Shown: one piece after another, positions 54,780-64,000 of the stretch
How positions within the stretch are numbered: the first letter of the stretch is position 1
Layout of the letters: each line of letters starts with the position of its first letter
NCBI RefSeq assembly: GCF_029889745.1
Contig: NZ_CP123639.1
Span: 2,213,501-2,277,500, forward strand
DNA length: 64,000 nucleotides
Direction: 5' to 3'
From: Ligilactobacillus faecis
GTDB lineage: Bacteria; Bacillota; Bacilli; Lactobacillales; Lactobacillaceae
Program-made: the position numbers and the translations under genes
Notes under the pieces: generated by a model
The model's input: only the letters and a program-made list of their open reading frames with translations
Databases searched by the model: none
Told to the model about the DNA's origin: nothing

Positions 54780-57159
54780 AATTTAGAAAATCATACGGCG
54801 AGAACTCGTTCATTCCGATCATCGGATCGATCTGCTCTACTAGTTCAGCAGTTAAAATAAACTTAGGCGTCTTAGGGCGCGTTTTTTTATCCATAGAGTT
54901 TGAAGTGACCTCGAATAATTCTTGCAGTCGGTTTTTCAAAGTCGTTTTACGGTTCAAAGCCACGGTTTGGATACAATCGGCAAAAGCTTTCGGTTCGCCT
55001 AATAAGATCAACTTATCTTTAGCACGAGTCAAAGCAGTGTATAAAAGATTACGCGCAAACATCCGTGAATACTGTCTTACAAACGGTAAGATCACGATCG
55101 GAAACTCACTGCCTTGTGATTTATGGATCGACATACAATAGGCTAATGTCAAATTACGTAGATCTTTCCGAGCAAATTCAACTTCTTGTTCATCAAACGC
55201 TACGACCAATTTATCCTTTGCTTGACCAGTCTTACTTTTTTCGATCCCGACAACTTTTCCGATATCACCATTGAAAATATTATTTTCAGGGTCATTAACT
55301 AAATGTAAGACTCGATCATTGATCCGAAAAATAGTCTCCCCACTTACGATCTCTTTAGTATTCGCTTTTTTAGGGTTGAGCAAGTCTTGTAATAATAAAT
55401 TGAGTTGATCGATCCCCGCCTCGCCCCGATACATTGGAGCGAGGAGCTGGATATCATCTTTTTTATTTTGCTTTTTTAAAGCCGCCAAAACGACTTTTTG
55501 GACAACATCTTTGACTTGGTGAGCTTGACACGAAATAAACGAGCGATCACTTGTTTTTTGCAACAGATCTTTTGAAACTTCGCCGTTTTTGACTTCATGA
55601 GCCAACGAAATGATCGTTGAACCATCACCTTGACGGTAGATCTTTTCCAGTTCTTTTTTGGGTAAAGCCTCACTTGCTAACATATCTGAAAAAACTTGCC
55701 CTGGGCCAACCGAAGGTAATTGATTTTTATCCCCTACAAAAATAACTTGCATTTGATCAGGAATGCTTTGCAATAAAAGATGTAATAGCGTCGTATCGAC
55801 CATTGAAGTCTCATCAACGATCAAAAGCGCACCTTCGAGTTCTTTAGCTTCTTCACTTGATTGCTCTTCACGTCCGTTCAAGCCTAATAAGCGATGGATC
55901 GTTGAGGCGTAAAGCCCTGTCGCTTCACTCATCTTTTTAGCTGCCCGCCCAGTTGGTGCAGCTAGCAAGATCGGTACTTGCCGTTGCTCTGAAAGATCAA
56001 GCTCATGGATCTCAGCAAAAAGTTGAACGATCCCATTGATGATCGTCGTTTTACCTGTTCCTGGTCCACCAGTCAACAAAAAGACAGGCGAAACGACAGC
56101 TTGTAAGATCGCTTCTTTTTGAGACTTACCGTAAGTTATTCCTTCTTCAGCTTCGATCTGAGCTAAAGCTTTTTTTAACTCTGCTTCAGTCACTGCTTTT
56201 AGTTTAGGTCGTTCCATCAACCGCTGGAGCTCTTTAGCACTTTCGTACTCAGCATAGTAATAACGCTTTAAGTAGATCCGTCCATCTTCTGAGATCACTT
56301 GGCCTGCTTCACCGAGCTGTAAGAGCTGATCGGCAATAAGTTCAGGTTCGATCTTTTCAGAACGACTATGCTCTAATAATTCAAGAGTTCTTTGTAAAAG
56401 TTCTTTACCATTTGTATACGTATTCCCCTCTTGCAAGCTCAATTGTAAGATACTTTCAAAAAGAGCACCTTTCAAACGAACAGGATCAGTTGCACCAAAG
56501 CCTAATTCATGTGCGATCTGATCTGCACGAACAAAGCCGATCCCTTCGATCTCATACGCTAAACGATAAGGATCTTGATGTAAAATGTCGAGCGTTTTTT
56601 CATGATATTTTTCAAAGATCTTTGCAGCCATGTTATCTGAAAAGCCTAAGCTACCTAGTCCGATCAAAGTCTGTTCTGTTCCGTTATCTTCTTTTAAACC
56701 GACAAGTAAACTTTCTTTTTGTTTAGCTGTCAGATCTAACTCCTCGGCTTTAGTTGGATCTTTCAACAAGATCTCGATCGCATTCTCACCTAGTTGCGTA
56801 ACGATCTTTTGGGCTGTCTTTTCGCCGATCCCAGAAAAATGATCACTCGCTAAATAGGCAACGACACCTTTTTTCGACGCTAAAACAGCTGGTTTATAAC
56901 TTAAAACTTGGAATTGCTGCCCATATTTTGGATGAGTCACGATCTTTCCTTTGAAATAATAGCTGTTTCCTTCAACTAACTCAGGGAAATTACCTGTGAT
57001 CGTTACTTCTGCGCCTAATTCAAGATCGGTCTGTTCGATCGAAACAACGGCAACTTTATAAAAGCTAGCAGGAGCCTCAAAAAAGATGCTTTGCACCATT
57101 CCTGTCAAATGACCTTGTTTTTCATCTTCATCAAATAATGCTAATTCTTCTTGTTGCAT
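54778..57159 (-). CDS. recD2: ATP-dependent DNA helicase RecD2
   Basis: A 5'-3' superfamily 1B helicase of 793 residues involved in DNA repair and replication-fork maintenance without RecBC. An N-terminal OB-like domain and helix-hairpin-helix region (HFSGIGEKTAQKIV, GLGSLGFSDNMAAKI) precede the motor. Walker A is TGGPGTGKTTII, motif II VDETSMVD, and the C-terminal motifs include YCMSIHKSQGSEFP and YTALTRAKDKL. GAGG lies before the ATG. It follows a TPR gene. Confidence 0.97.
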   Translation of the reverse strand: MQQEELALFDEDEKQGHLTGMVQSIFFEAPASFYKVAVVSIEQTDLELGAEVTITGNFPELVEGNSYYFKGKIVTHPKYGQQFQVLSYKPAVLASKKGVVAYLASDHFSGIGEKTAQKIVTQLGENAIEILLKDPTKAEELDLTAKQKESLLVGLKEDNGTEQTLIGLGSLGFSDNMAAKIFEKYHEKTLDILHQDPYRLAYEIEGIGFVRADQIAHELGFGATDPVRLKGALFESILQLSLQEGNTYTNGKELLQRTLELLEHSRSEKIEPELIADQLLQLGEAGQVISEDGRIYLKRYYYAEYESAKELQRLMERPKLKAVTEAELKKALAQIEAEEGITYGKSQKEAILQAVVSPVFLLTGGPGTGKTTIINGIVQLFAEIHELDLSEQRQVPILLAAPTGRAAKKMSEATGLYASTIHRLLGLNGREEQSSEEAKELEGALLIVDETSMVDTTLLHLLLQSIPDQMQVIFVGDKNQLPSVGPGQVFSDMLASEALPKKELEKIYRQGDGSTIISLAHEVKNGEVSKDLLQKTSDRSFISCQAHQVKDVVQKVVLAALKKQNKKDDIQLLAPMYRGEAGIDQLNLLLQDLLNPKKANTKEIVSGETIFRINDRVLHLVNDPENNIFNGDIGKVVGIEKSKTGQAKDKLVVAFDEQEVEFARKDLRNLTLAYCMSIHKSQGSEFPIVILPFVRQYSRMFARNLLYTALTRAKDKLILLGEPKAFADCIQTVALNRKTTLKNRLQELFEVTSNSMDKKTRPKTPKFILTAELVEQIDPMIGMNEFSPYDFLN

Positions 57160-57187
57160 CTTCTACCTCGCTTCCTGCTTTAATACA

Positions 57188-57847
57188 CTATTGTTTTTTC
57201 TTATTTTGGAGCAATTTTTCAATATCGCCTAAACGCGTCTGTAAACGTTCGTATAATTTAGGATCAGCTTGTTTAGCTCTTTCAAAGTAAACTTTAGGAT
57301 CTGCGCCTAAAACAACAGCTAGTACGCCCAACTGAAAATTAACATTAGCATCACCAGCTTTAAAACTCAAGGCTTGTTCATACATCTGTCTAGCCTTTTC
57401 AAAACTCCCCACGGCTAGCAAACAATCACCTAAAAGTCGTTTTGTCTCAAAAGAAGCCTTTGATTCGTCAGCTGTTAATGCAAACGCTAAAGCTTTTTGG
57501 TGTTCACCTTTGGCATAATAAGTTTGGGCTAGCATTAGATAAGCTTCAGCCTTTAATTTATCATCTTTGACTAAACTAAATTCTTTAAGCGCTTCGTCAT
57601 ATAAAGCACTTGCATAATAAACATTTCCTAAACCATAGTGGAGCAATCCTAATTTTTGTGGTTGCTCTTTCAAGGCATTCAAAGCTCGCTTGAAAAGCTC
57701 TTCTGCTTGCTCGAAGCTCTTTTTTTCTGTCAAAGCAACTCCTAAAGCATAGTAACTCTCTTCATCATAAGGATCAGCATCGATCTTTTTGATCAGCTTT
57801 TGAATGATCGCATCCAATTTAGCTGCTTCTTTTTGCCGTTTTTCCAT
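57188..57847 (-). CDS. Tetratricopeptide repeat protein
   Basis: The 219-residue protein is built of TPR units. DPYDEESYYALGVALTEKKSFEQAEELFKRAL, LGLLHYGLGNVYYASALYDEALKEF, AEAYLMLAQTYYAKGEHQKALAFAL and the next unit each show the W/G/Y/A TPR spacing. It lies 28 bp upstream of recD2 and 27 bp after the gpmB-like gene, the same neighbour (a YrrB-like TPR protein) found beside recD2 in Bacillus. Likely an adaptor. Partner unknown. Confidence 0.88.
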   Translation of the reverse strand: MEKRQKEAAKLDAIIQKLIKKIDADPYDEESYYALGVALTEKKSFEQAEELFKRALNALKEQPQKLGLLHYGLGNVYYASALYDEALKEFSLVKDDKLKAEAYLMLAQTYYAKGEHQKALAFALTADESKASFETKRLLGDCLLAVGSFEKARQMYEQALSFKAGDANVNFQLGVLAVVLGADPKVYFERAKQADPKLYERLQTRLGDIEKLLQNKKKQ

Positions 57848-57874
57848 TTTACATTTGACTCTTTTCTTTTAAAA

Positions 57875-58528
57875 TTAAACAACGTCAGTCGGATCAAGGT
57901 CTTTTTTTAGATAATCCGTTTTATTCCACGCTAAGCACTTAAAATTTTCACCATCTTTTGTCTCTAAGATCGTCGTACTTGTATTAGCAAGACCACCTTG
58001 ATCACGTAATTTAGCTAATGGTACTCCCAATAAATGCCGGATCTCAGCACAAAGCGCTGCCCCATGGCTAACGATCAAAACATTTTCTTTTGGATAGCGA
58101 GCACAGATCGCTTTGATCTTTGGCGTCATCCGCGCAAACAATTCTGGAAAGGATTCACCGGCGATCGCACTTGGATCGTAACGCTCAGGATGATAGCGAA
58201 AAGCATCGAGTTCAGCTGGATATTTCTCAGCAACTTCCGTAAATTTCATCCCTTCCATCTTTCCAAGATCAAATTCTTGTAAAGCTACATCAGCTTCAAG
58301 TTTTACGGGACGGTCCAGTTGTTTGATCAATTCTTTAGCGGTCGTCTTTGCTCGCTTGATCGGACTACAATAAACTTTTGCAAAAGCAATTGGGGCTAAA
58401 TATTTTGCTAGTAGTTCGATCTCATGGTAACTTTCTGGTAATAATGGTGAATCACCTTTAGCCCCTTGATAACGCCCTTCCAAGTTCCATTCAGTCTTAC
58501 CATGACGTACAAAATATAGTCTTGTCAA
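57875..58528 (-). CDS. Histidine phosphatase superfamily protein, GpmB-like
   Basis: The 217-residue enzyme has the phosphohistidine motif LYFVRHGKTEWN near the N-terminus and the second His in VLIVSHGAALCAE. The family includes cofactor-dependent phosphoglycerate mutases and broad phosphatases, and this branch is usually a phosphatase. The start is TTG 58528. No Shine-Dalgarno is adjacent, and a GAAAGGAAAGGG run 60-75 nt upstream lies in a structured leader. Confidence 0.88.
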   Translation of the reverse strand: MTRLYFVRHGKTEWNLEGRYQGAKGDSPLLPESYHEIELLAKYLAPIAFAKVYCSPIKRAKTTAKELIKQLDRPVKLEADVALQEFDLGKMEGMKFTEVAEKYPAELDAFRYHPERYDPSAIAGESFPELFARMTPKIKAICARYPKENVLIVSHGAALCAEIRHLLGVPLAKLRDQGGLANTSTTILETKDGENFKCLAWNKTDYLKKDLDPTDVV

Positions 58529-58538
58529 ATTTCGCGTA

Positions 58539-58659
58539 GCTATATAAATGTAGGATCATATAGTTCAATATGATCAGAAAGAACTATAGTTTCCCTTTCC
58601 TTTCTTTTATCTACACTGGTCGTCTATTTATCCACCCCACATTTTTTCTTTCTAGTGAA
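58539..58659 (-). promoter_or_regulatory. Structured leader of the gpmB-like gene: candidate split ribosome-binding site
   Basis: Hairpin TTCAC/GTGGA (58659-58655 with 58635-58631) has ATGTGG in its loop (58642-58637). AAGAAAGGAAAGGGAAA follows, then CTATA (58589-58585), CTACAT (58553-58548), TATAG (58544-58540), then C, ten bases and the TTG. ATGTGG can pair with CTACAT. A local helix TATAGTTC/GAACTATA (58588-58581 with 58566-58559) uses the same CTATA bases, so two alternative folds are possible. Confidence 0.58.
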
Positions 58660-58703
58660 TAAGTAATGACTAGCGACCTCTTAACTAGAAATAATCAACT
58701 ATT

Positions 58704-58732
58704 ATTATATAATTTGCATTTAGATCAAGCAA
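58704..58732 (-). promoter_or_regulatory. Promoter of the gpmB-like gene
   Basis: TTGCTT (58732-58727), a 17-bp spacer and TATAAT (58709-58704) predict a leader of about 170 nt. Confidence 0.82.
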
Positions 58733-58739
58733 GGAGCAC

Positions 58740-58777
58740 AAAAAAGACTACCTGAAAGACTAAGCTTTCAGGTAGTC
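58740..58777 (-). terminator. Terminator after mnmA
   Basis: GACTACCTGAAAG/CTTTCAGGTAGTC, 13 perfect pairs, followed by six T residues on the minus strand. Confidence 0.93.
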
Positions 58778-58799
58778 TCAGGATCTTACGTGTTAAAGA

Positions 58800-59933
<1,134 letters not shown>

Positions 59934-59998
59934 TCACCATCATTTCATTTAGATTCTGAATCTTTACGATTTGAAGGTCGTTTTATTCAGTAGCTCCC

Positions 59999-60027
59999 AT
60001 TATAACGAGTATTTTAACTTTTGACAA
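59999..60027 (-). promoter_or_regulatory. mnmA promoter
   Basis: TTGTCA (60027-60022), a 17-bp spacer and TATAAT (60004-59999), 72 bp upstream of the ATG. Confidence 0.85.
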
Positions 60028-60056
60028 GAGACTCTTACTTACTTTTTTATATTAAA

Positions 60057-60398
60057 TTATTGTACCTTTTCTAAGATCTGGCGTGAAATAAGATCTTCTA
60101 AAATATAGTTCAATTGTTCAACATTAGCTGTTGCATCCTTACCGTTGAAGATATTGACTTCTTTTAGACCGTTAGCTGTTGTTGTCACTAATTTAAATGA
60201 CTTTAGATCAGCCGAAACGACAACTTTTAATTTAAAACCCTTAAAAGGAGAGGCTGGATCTAAAGAGCGTTCCAATTGAAATTTTCCCCCCTTTGTTTCA
60301 ATAAAACCTGTATCACGTAAAGCATATTTTTTTACATTATCAGATAAACGATAAGTCGTTTGATCACCTAAGATCTTTGCTGTTTTTTGATAAGCCAT
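60057..60398 (-). CDS. DUF1831 family protein
   Basis: A 113-residue protein from ATG 60398, with GAGGTG seven bases upstream. The pattern AYQKTAKILGDQTTYRLSDNVKKYALRDTGF and FKLKVVVSADLKSFKLVTTTANGLKEVNIF fits DUF1831, a family known mainly from lactobacilli. It lies 20 bp after the cysteine desulfurase and upstream of mnmA, so a role in tRNA thiolation or sulfur transfer is plausible from position only. Confidence 0.82.
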   Translation of the reverse strand: MAYQKTAKILGDQTTYRLSDNVKKYALRDTGFIETKGGKFQLERSLDPASPFKGFKLKVVVSADLKSFKLVTTTANGLKEVNIFNGKDATANVEQLNYILEDLISRQILEKVQ

Positions 60399-60418
60399 TT
60401 TGATCACCTCAGTTAAAT

Positions 60419-61567
60419 TTATTTTTTAAGTCGCTGGCAGAGCTCGGCTAATTTATCAGCTACTGTTTCGATCTCTGCTAACGTATTATAACGTCCAAAA
60501 CTAAACCGTAATGTTTCACTGATCCGCGGATCATCTGCACCATACATCGCTTGCAAAACGTGGGAAGGTTCTAAAGAACCGGCAGTACAGGCTGAACCAG
60601 CAGCCGCTGCGATCCCTGCTAGATCAAGATTGGTCAATAAAGCATCGCTGGCACACCCTTTGAACCACAAACTGATGACTTGAGGCAGTTCATCTGCACC
60701 ATGTTTGCCATTGACCTCAAAATCAACGCCTTTTTGACGTAAACGCGTGATCAGATGAGTTTTGAAACTTTGATATCTTTCTTGGAGAAGCTCGCGCTCA
60801 TTTTGTTCTAATTCGACCGCTTTAGCAAAACCAGCGATCCCTGCAATGTTTTCTGTTCCTGCCCGACGTTTTAATTCTTGCTCGCCTCCTAAGATCAAAG
60901 GCTCTAGCTCTAGACCTGCTCTTTCATATAAAAAGCCGACCATTTTAGGTCCGTTGAGCTTATGCGCTGTTGTTGACAAAAGATCGATCTGATCGCGTTT
61001 GACATCGATCTCAGTGATCCCGTAAGCTTGGACTGCATCTGTATGGAACCACGCATTACTTTGAGCTACGATCTCACCGATCTCGTGGATCGGCATATGA
61101 CTTCCGACCTCATTATTACCAGTCATGATCGAAACTAAGATCGTATCTGGTCGTAAAGCTTGTTTAAGTTCGTCAAGTGAGATCAAACCATTTTGATCCA
61201 CATCAAGATAAGTCACTTCATAGCCATTTTTCTCTAAGTATTCCATCGGTTTTAAAACTGCTTCGTGTTCGATCTTAGTCGTGATCAAATGGCGGCCTTC
61301 ATTTTTACGTTTTTTAGCTGTCATGAGGATCGCCGTATTATCACTTTCAGTTCCACCACTAGTGAAGATGATCTCATTTGCTTGTGCAGCATTGATCGAA
61401 TCTGCGATCACTTGGCGACTTGCTTGTAAAACTTGGCGTGCTTTACGTCCAAATGAATTTGTCGCCGAAGCATTGCCAAAAACATCGCGCATCGTTTGAC
61501 TCATTACTTCGATAACTTCGGGTGCCATGGGCGTTGTTCCTGCGTTATCAACATATATCTTTTCCAC
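60419..61567 (-). CDS. Cysteine desulfurase (YrvO/IscS family)
   Basis: A PLP enzyme that takes sulfur from cysteine as a persulfide. The 382-residue protein starts at GTG after AGGATAAGA. It has YVDNAGTTPMAPEV, FTSGGTESDNTAI, the PLP Lys in STTAHKLNGPKMVGF and the active Cys in AAGSACTAGSLEPSH. No Fe-S assembly genes are nearby. The mnmA neighbour suggests the sulfur goes to tRNA. Confidence 0.94.
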   Translation of the reverse strand: MEKIYVDNAGTTPMAPEVIEVMSQTMRDVFGNASATNSFGRKARQVLQASRQVIADSINAAQANEIIFTSGGTESDNTAILMTAKKRKNEGRHLITTKIEHEAVLKPMEYLEKNGYEVTYLDVDQNGLISLDELKQALRPDTILVSIMTGNNEVGSHMPIHEIGEIVAQSNAWFHTDAVQAYGITEIDVKRDQIDLLSTTAHKLNGPKMVGFLYERAGLELEPLILGGEQELKRRAGTENIAGIAGFAKAVELEQNERELLQERYQSFKTHLITRLRQKGVDFEVNGKHGADELPQVISLWFKGCASDALLTNLDLAGIAAAAGSACTAGSLEPSHVLQAMYGADDPRISETLRFSFGRYNTLAEIETVADKLAELCQRLKK

Positions 61568-61591
61568 TCTTATCCTACTTTCTTACCATAA

Positions 61592-62278
61592 TTAAGCTTG
61601 AGCCCAATTCAAGATCATTTGAGCTGAGCGCTTACCTGCTTCGATGATAAACTCATCAAATGTTTGTCCAGCCTCTTCGTCACCAACATCAGACATAGCC
61701 CGAACGATCACAAAAGGTACTTTGAATTGATAGGCAACTTGAGCGATCGCCCCGCCTTCCATTTCGCAACAAAGTGCAGCTGGATAGATCTCCTTGATCG
61801 CTTGGATCTTTTCTTTAGAAGCAACGAATTGATCGCCCGTAACGATCAGACCTTCTTTCGTCGCCAATTTGGCTTTAGTAGCTGCTTTTGTCAGTTCCGC
61901 TAATAAAGCTTGATCGGCTGGATAGATCTGTGGCTGTTGTGGTAGTTGTCCTGGCTTATATCCAAAAGCAGTTGCATCGGCATCATGATAAGCAGCGCCA
62001 GTCGAAAAAACAACATCCCCAACATGAAGCCCAGTACCGATCCCCCCAGCAGAACCAGAGTTGATCACAGCTGTGACCCCAAATTCAACGATCAAAAGAG
62101 CTGTGGTCACCCCAGCTTGGACTTTACCGATCCCAGAACGAACTAACACAACAGGTTTTTTAGCTAATTTTCCTTCATAAAAATCGATCCCACCGATCGT
62201 TTTTTCAGTTCGATCTTCAAGTTTAGCTAAAAGTTCTTTCAACTCTTCTTCCATTGCACAAATAATTCCATATTTCAT
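61592..62278 (-). CDS. mtnN: 5'-methylthioadenosine/S-adenosylhomocysteine nucleosidase
   Basis: This enzyme (Pfs) cleaves MTA and SAH and supports methyl recycling and AI-2 precursor formation. The 228-residue protein has IICAMEEEL, VINSGSAGGIGTGLHVGDVV, the substrate Glu in CEMEGGAIAQVAY and the catalytic Asp in RAMSDVGDEEA. AAGGGA lies about 15 bases from the ATG, a rather long spacing. It is upstream of the cysteine desulfurase by 24 bp. Confidence 0.97.
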   Translation of the reverse strand: MKYGIICAMEEELKELLAKLEDRTEKTIGGIDFYEGKLAKKPVVLVRSGIGKVQAGVTTALLIVEFGVTAVINSGSAGGIGTGLHVGDVVFSTGAAYHDADATAFGYKPGQLPQQPQIYPADQALLAELTKAATKAKLATKEGLIVTGDQFVASKEKIQAIKEIYPAALCCEMEGGAIAQVAYQFKVPFVIVRAMSDVGDEEAGQTFDEFIIEAGKRSAQMILNWAQA

Positions 62279-62301
62279 CTGACGCTATTGTCCCTTCTAC
62301 T

Positions 62302-62526
62302 TTAAAAATTTACAAAACGCATAAACAAGAAAACTAAAACCAGTAAAACACACAAGATCCCGATCGTAATATTCAACCGCTTTGCTAAACGCTTAGTTTT
62401 TTGTGCTTCAGTCTCGGCTTTTTGCCTTTTTTTAGCTTCCGTACGACTATGACCTTGTGCCTCAACATTCGCATTTTTACTTCGGCGCAAAGGACGTTCA
62501 TTTGTCGTTTCGTTTTTTTCTTCCAT
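62302..62526 (-). CDS. Small basic protein with C-terminal membrane segment
   Basis: A 74-residue protein. The N-terminal 45 residues are very charged (RPLRRSKNANVEAQ, EAKKRQKAETEAQKTKRLAKR), followed by one membrane segment (LNITIGILCVLLVLVFLFMRFV). It lies between nudF and mtnN with short gaps, so is probably cotranscribed. No family recognised. A tail-anchored inner-face protein is the simplest reading. Confidence 0.75.
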   Translation of the reverse strand: MEEKNETTNERPLRRSKNANVEAQGHSRTEAKKRQKAETEAQKTKRLAKRLNITIGILCVLLVLVFLFMRFVNF

Positions 62527-62541
62527 CGTATTTCACCTATT

Positions 62542-63084
62542 TTAACGCATCAACTGCCAAAACATGACTGCCATGATCGTCTTACTATCACAGATCAAAC
62601 CTGACTGCATTGCTTTTAACGCTTCAGCTTGCGTTAATTCGACTTTTTCTAGAAATTCATCTTCGTCTTGGGGCAGTTCTTCTTTGACTGGTGTCAGACC
62701 ACTAGCATGATAAAGATAGATCTTTTCATCTGCAAAACCAGGTGAAGTGTAAAATGGCATGATCAACTCAAGCTTTTCTGCTTGATAGCGTGCTTCTTCA
62801 TTTAATTCACGCATCGCAGTCTCGAGCGGACTATTTTGTTCATTTGGTTCGATCTTACCAGCTGGGATCTCTAACGTAACTTGACCAAGTGGGGCGCGCC
62901 ACTGCTTGATAAAAACCATCTTATCAGCTGGTGTGATCGCGATCACACCTACAGCACCATGATGTCGCACGATCTCACGATATGATGTTTTACCATTTGG
63001 CAACTGGACTGTTTCGCGATCAAGATCGATCACTGTCCCATCAAAAAGATGTTCAACTGCGGTAACTTTTTCTTCAAATTCCAT
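62542..63084 (-). CDS. nudF: ADP-ribose pyrophosphatase, NUDIX family
   Basis: The enzyme splits ADP-ribose to AMP and ribose 5-phosphate. I start at ATG 63084 (180 residues, MEFEEKVTAVEHLF), preceded by AAAGGG. The NUDIX box is present: GKIEPNEQNSPLETAMRELNEEARY, i.e. Gx5Ex7REUxEE with one extra residue spacing. The ADPR subclass proline follows (TSPGFADEKIYLY). First gene of a run with the small membrane protein and mtnN. Confidence 0.93.
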   Translation of the reverse strand: MEFEEKVTAVEHLFDGTVIDLDRETVQLPNGKTSYREIVRHHGAVGVIAITPADKMVFIKQWRAPLGQVTLEIPAGKIEPNEQNSPLETAMRELNEEARYQAEKLELIMPFYTSPGFADEKIYLYHASGLTPVKEELPQDEDEFLEKVELTQAEALKAMQSGLICDSKTIMAVMFWQLMR

Positions 63085-63119
63085 TACACTCGCCCTTTCA
63101 AGCAAAATTTAACAGTTTA

Positions 63120-63128
63120 ATTATAACA
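63120..63128 (-). promoter_or_regulatory. Extended -10 promoter of nudF
   Basis: TGTTATAAT (TATAAT 63125-63120) with TTTGGA at 17 bp, 36 bp upstream of the ATG. Confidence 0.6.
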
Positions 63129-63152
63129 TATCTCATTTTCGGTCCAAACGAC

Positions 63153-63200
63153 AACAAGTTGTACTTGGAGCCTATCTCAGATCCAAATACAACTTGCTGG
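63153..63200 (-). terminator. Hairpin after ileS
   Basis: CAAGTTGTA-TTTGG pairs with CCAAG-TACAACTTG over a 15-nt loop. The sequence after it is TTGTCG rather than a clean T run, so it is a probable rather than a typical terminator. Confidence 0.55.
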
Positions 63201-63207
63201 TTAATTA

Positions 63208-64000
63208 TTATTTTTCAAGACCTTCGCTAACTGCTTCAGGGAAGTTAGTTGCAACGATCTGGGCACAAGAAGCACAAAGTTCAGGGAAGCGTTCGTCACT
63301 GCCAACATCTAAAGTGATGCGACGACAACGTGGACAAACATCACCTTCTGCATGTTTGACAACGACTTTGACTGCACCATAATCATCTGCGTCGGCAGGC
63401 GCTTCTTCTAACGGTAAAACATCAAGTTCAGAAACGATCAAAGCTTGGCGGATATCAGCATCTAAACTGTCAAGTTCGGCTTTGACACCTTCAGAAACAT
63501 ATAAGAAGACATGCGCTTCAAATGATTTACCGATCAATTTAGCATTCCGTGCTTCTTCTAAACTCTTCAAAACGTGCGAACGTAATTTCATGAAACGCGT
63601 CCAGTTTTGTGTGATCTGATCTTCATGATCAAAATGTTCGACTGCTGGCATCTCTGCTAGTTGGACATAATCTTCTGGTTCTTTTAAGAAGTTCCAAACT
63701 TCTTCAGTCGTATGTGGCATAACTGGCGTCATCAATTTAGCTAGACGCACGACTGTATCATAAAGAACTGTTTGCATCGAACGACGTTTCTTAGCGTCTT
63801 TTGCTTCCACGTAAACAACATCTTTAGCAACTGCCAAGTAGAAAGCAGAAAGATCGGTCGTGACAAAATTGATCAATTTCTTGTAGATGTCCATGAAATT
63901 ATAATTAGCGTAGTCATCTAAGATCTCTTTTGTGAATTTATTGACTGCGATCTGCATATATTGATCGATCGCTTCAAGTTCTTCAAATGCGACCTTATCC
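63208..64000 (-). CDS. ileS: Isoleucyl-tRNA synthetase, C-terminal part
   Basis: The frame is open to the window edge, and the ATG at 63957 is internal. The 264 visible residues are the anticodon-binding domain ([48 protein letters not shown]) and the zinc-finger tail with paired Cys ([11 protein letters not shown] and [10 protein letters not shown]). The enzyme charges tRNA-Ile. The catalytic core and any T-box leader lie outside the window. Confidence 0.96.
   Translation of the reverse strand, partial: DKVAFEELEAIDQYMQIAVNKFTKEILDDYANYNFMDIYKKLINFVTTDLSAFYLAVAKDVVYVEAKDAKKRRSMQTVLYDTVVRLAKLMTPVMPHTTEEVWNFLKEPEDYVQLAEMPAVEHFDHEDQITQNWTRFMKLRSHVLKSLEEARNAKLIGKSFEAHVFLYVSEGVKAELDSLDADIRQALIVSELDVLPLEEAPADADDYGAVKVVVKHAEGDVCPRCRRITLDVGSDERFPELCASCAQIVATNFPEAVSEGLEK

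Noticed and set aside
62272-62300. mtnN as a split ribosome-binding site
   Set aside because: AAGGGA-CAATAGC resembles the holA motif, but only a 3-bp GAC/GTC stem is possible and the plain spacing of about 15 nt may work unaided.

Overview
The window is a stretch of core chromosome from a low-GC Firmicute. The gene set fits Lactobacillaceae, most plausibly the Ligilactobacillus (Lactobacillus salivarius) group: a mevalonate-pathway HMG-CoA synthase, two RNase J paralogues, ArlRS-like regulators, YlaN, RpoY, a YidC2-type insertase and CIRCE/HrcA control. Genus placement is an inference from gene content and base usage. Nearly all genes lie on the minus strand. GATC is strongly over-represented in ordinary genes.

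Layout from low to high coordinate. (1) 1-1163: the start of an ISL3-type transposase running off the window, then tRNA-Arg(TCT). (2) 1248-6262: heat-shock block hrcA-grpE-dnaK plus a separately terminated dnaJ, under two CIRCE operators. (3) 6259-13541: rimP-nusA-ylxR-ylxQ-infB-rbfA-truB-ribF, the usual translation/ribosome-maturation cluster, here interrupted by long structured leaders. (4) 13701-16851: a three-gene cassette of unrecognised proteins and one further unknown gene. (5) 16909-22087: mvaS, acyP, yidC and an ArlRS-like two-component system. (6) 22346-23808: an intact IS3-family element sitting in the loop of an intrinsic terminator. (7) 23862-33402: gnd, clpX, tig, tuf, a TPR protein, rnjB, rpsO, rpsT. 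(8) 33435-39558: holA, a frameshifted comEC, comEB, comEA, coaD, rsmD, ylbG. (9) 39643-48007: a CAP-associated protein, pyc, ftsW, ylaN, typA. (10) 48140-64000: inositol phosphatase family, YktA, a catalytically dead LDH-like protein, def, rpoY-rnjA, a diacylglycerol-kinase family protein, recD2, a TPR protein, phosphatase, mnmA with its cysteine desulfurase, mtnN, NUDIX and the 3' end of ileS.

The most interesting signal is a recurring leader architecture. In front of dnaJ, truB, rbfA, mvaS, a gpmB-like gene and ylaN (and in reduced form holA, possibly dagK) no usable Shine-Dalgarno sequence adjoins the annotated start. Instead a GAAAGGAAA-type Shine-Dalgarno lies roughly 30 to 190 nt upstream. 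It is followed, usually after 3 nt, by one arm of a helix whose other arm ends 9 to 12 nt before a start codon. The helix sequences differ while pairing is kept (GCTATA/TATAGC, GCTATC/GATAGC, GCTATAT/ATATAGC, GCTATAG/CTATAGC, GCTATCG/CGATAGT, GTAGC/GCTAC). Five copies also carry an upstream hairpin whose loop can pair just before the second arm, making a pseudoknot. At mvaS and ylaN the start reached is that of a 6- or 9-codon leader peptide whose stop overlaps the gene start (TAATG, TGATG). I read these as split ribosome-binding sites assembled by RNA folding. I do not recognise them as a described class.
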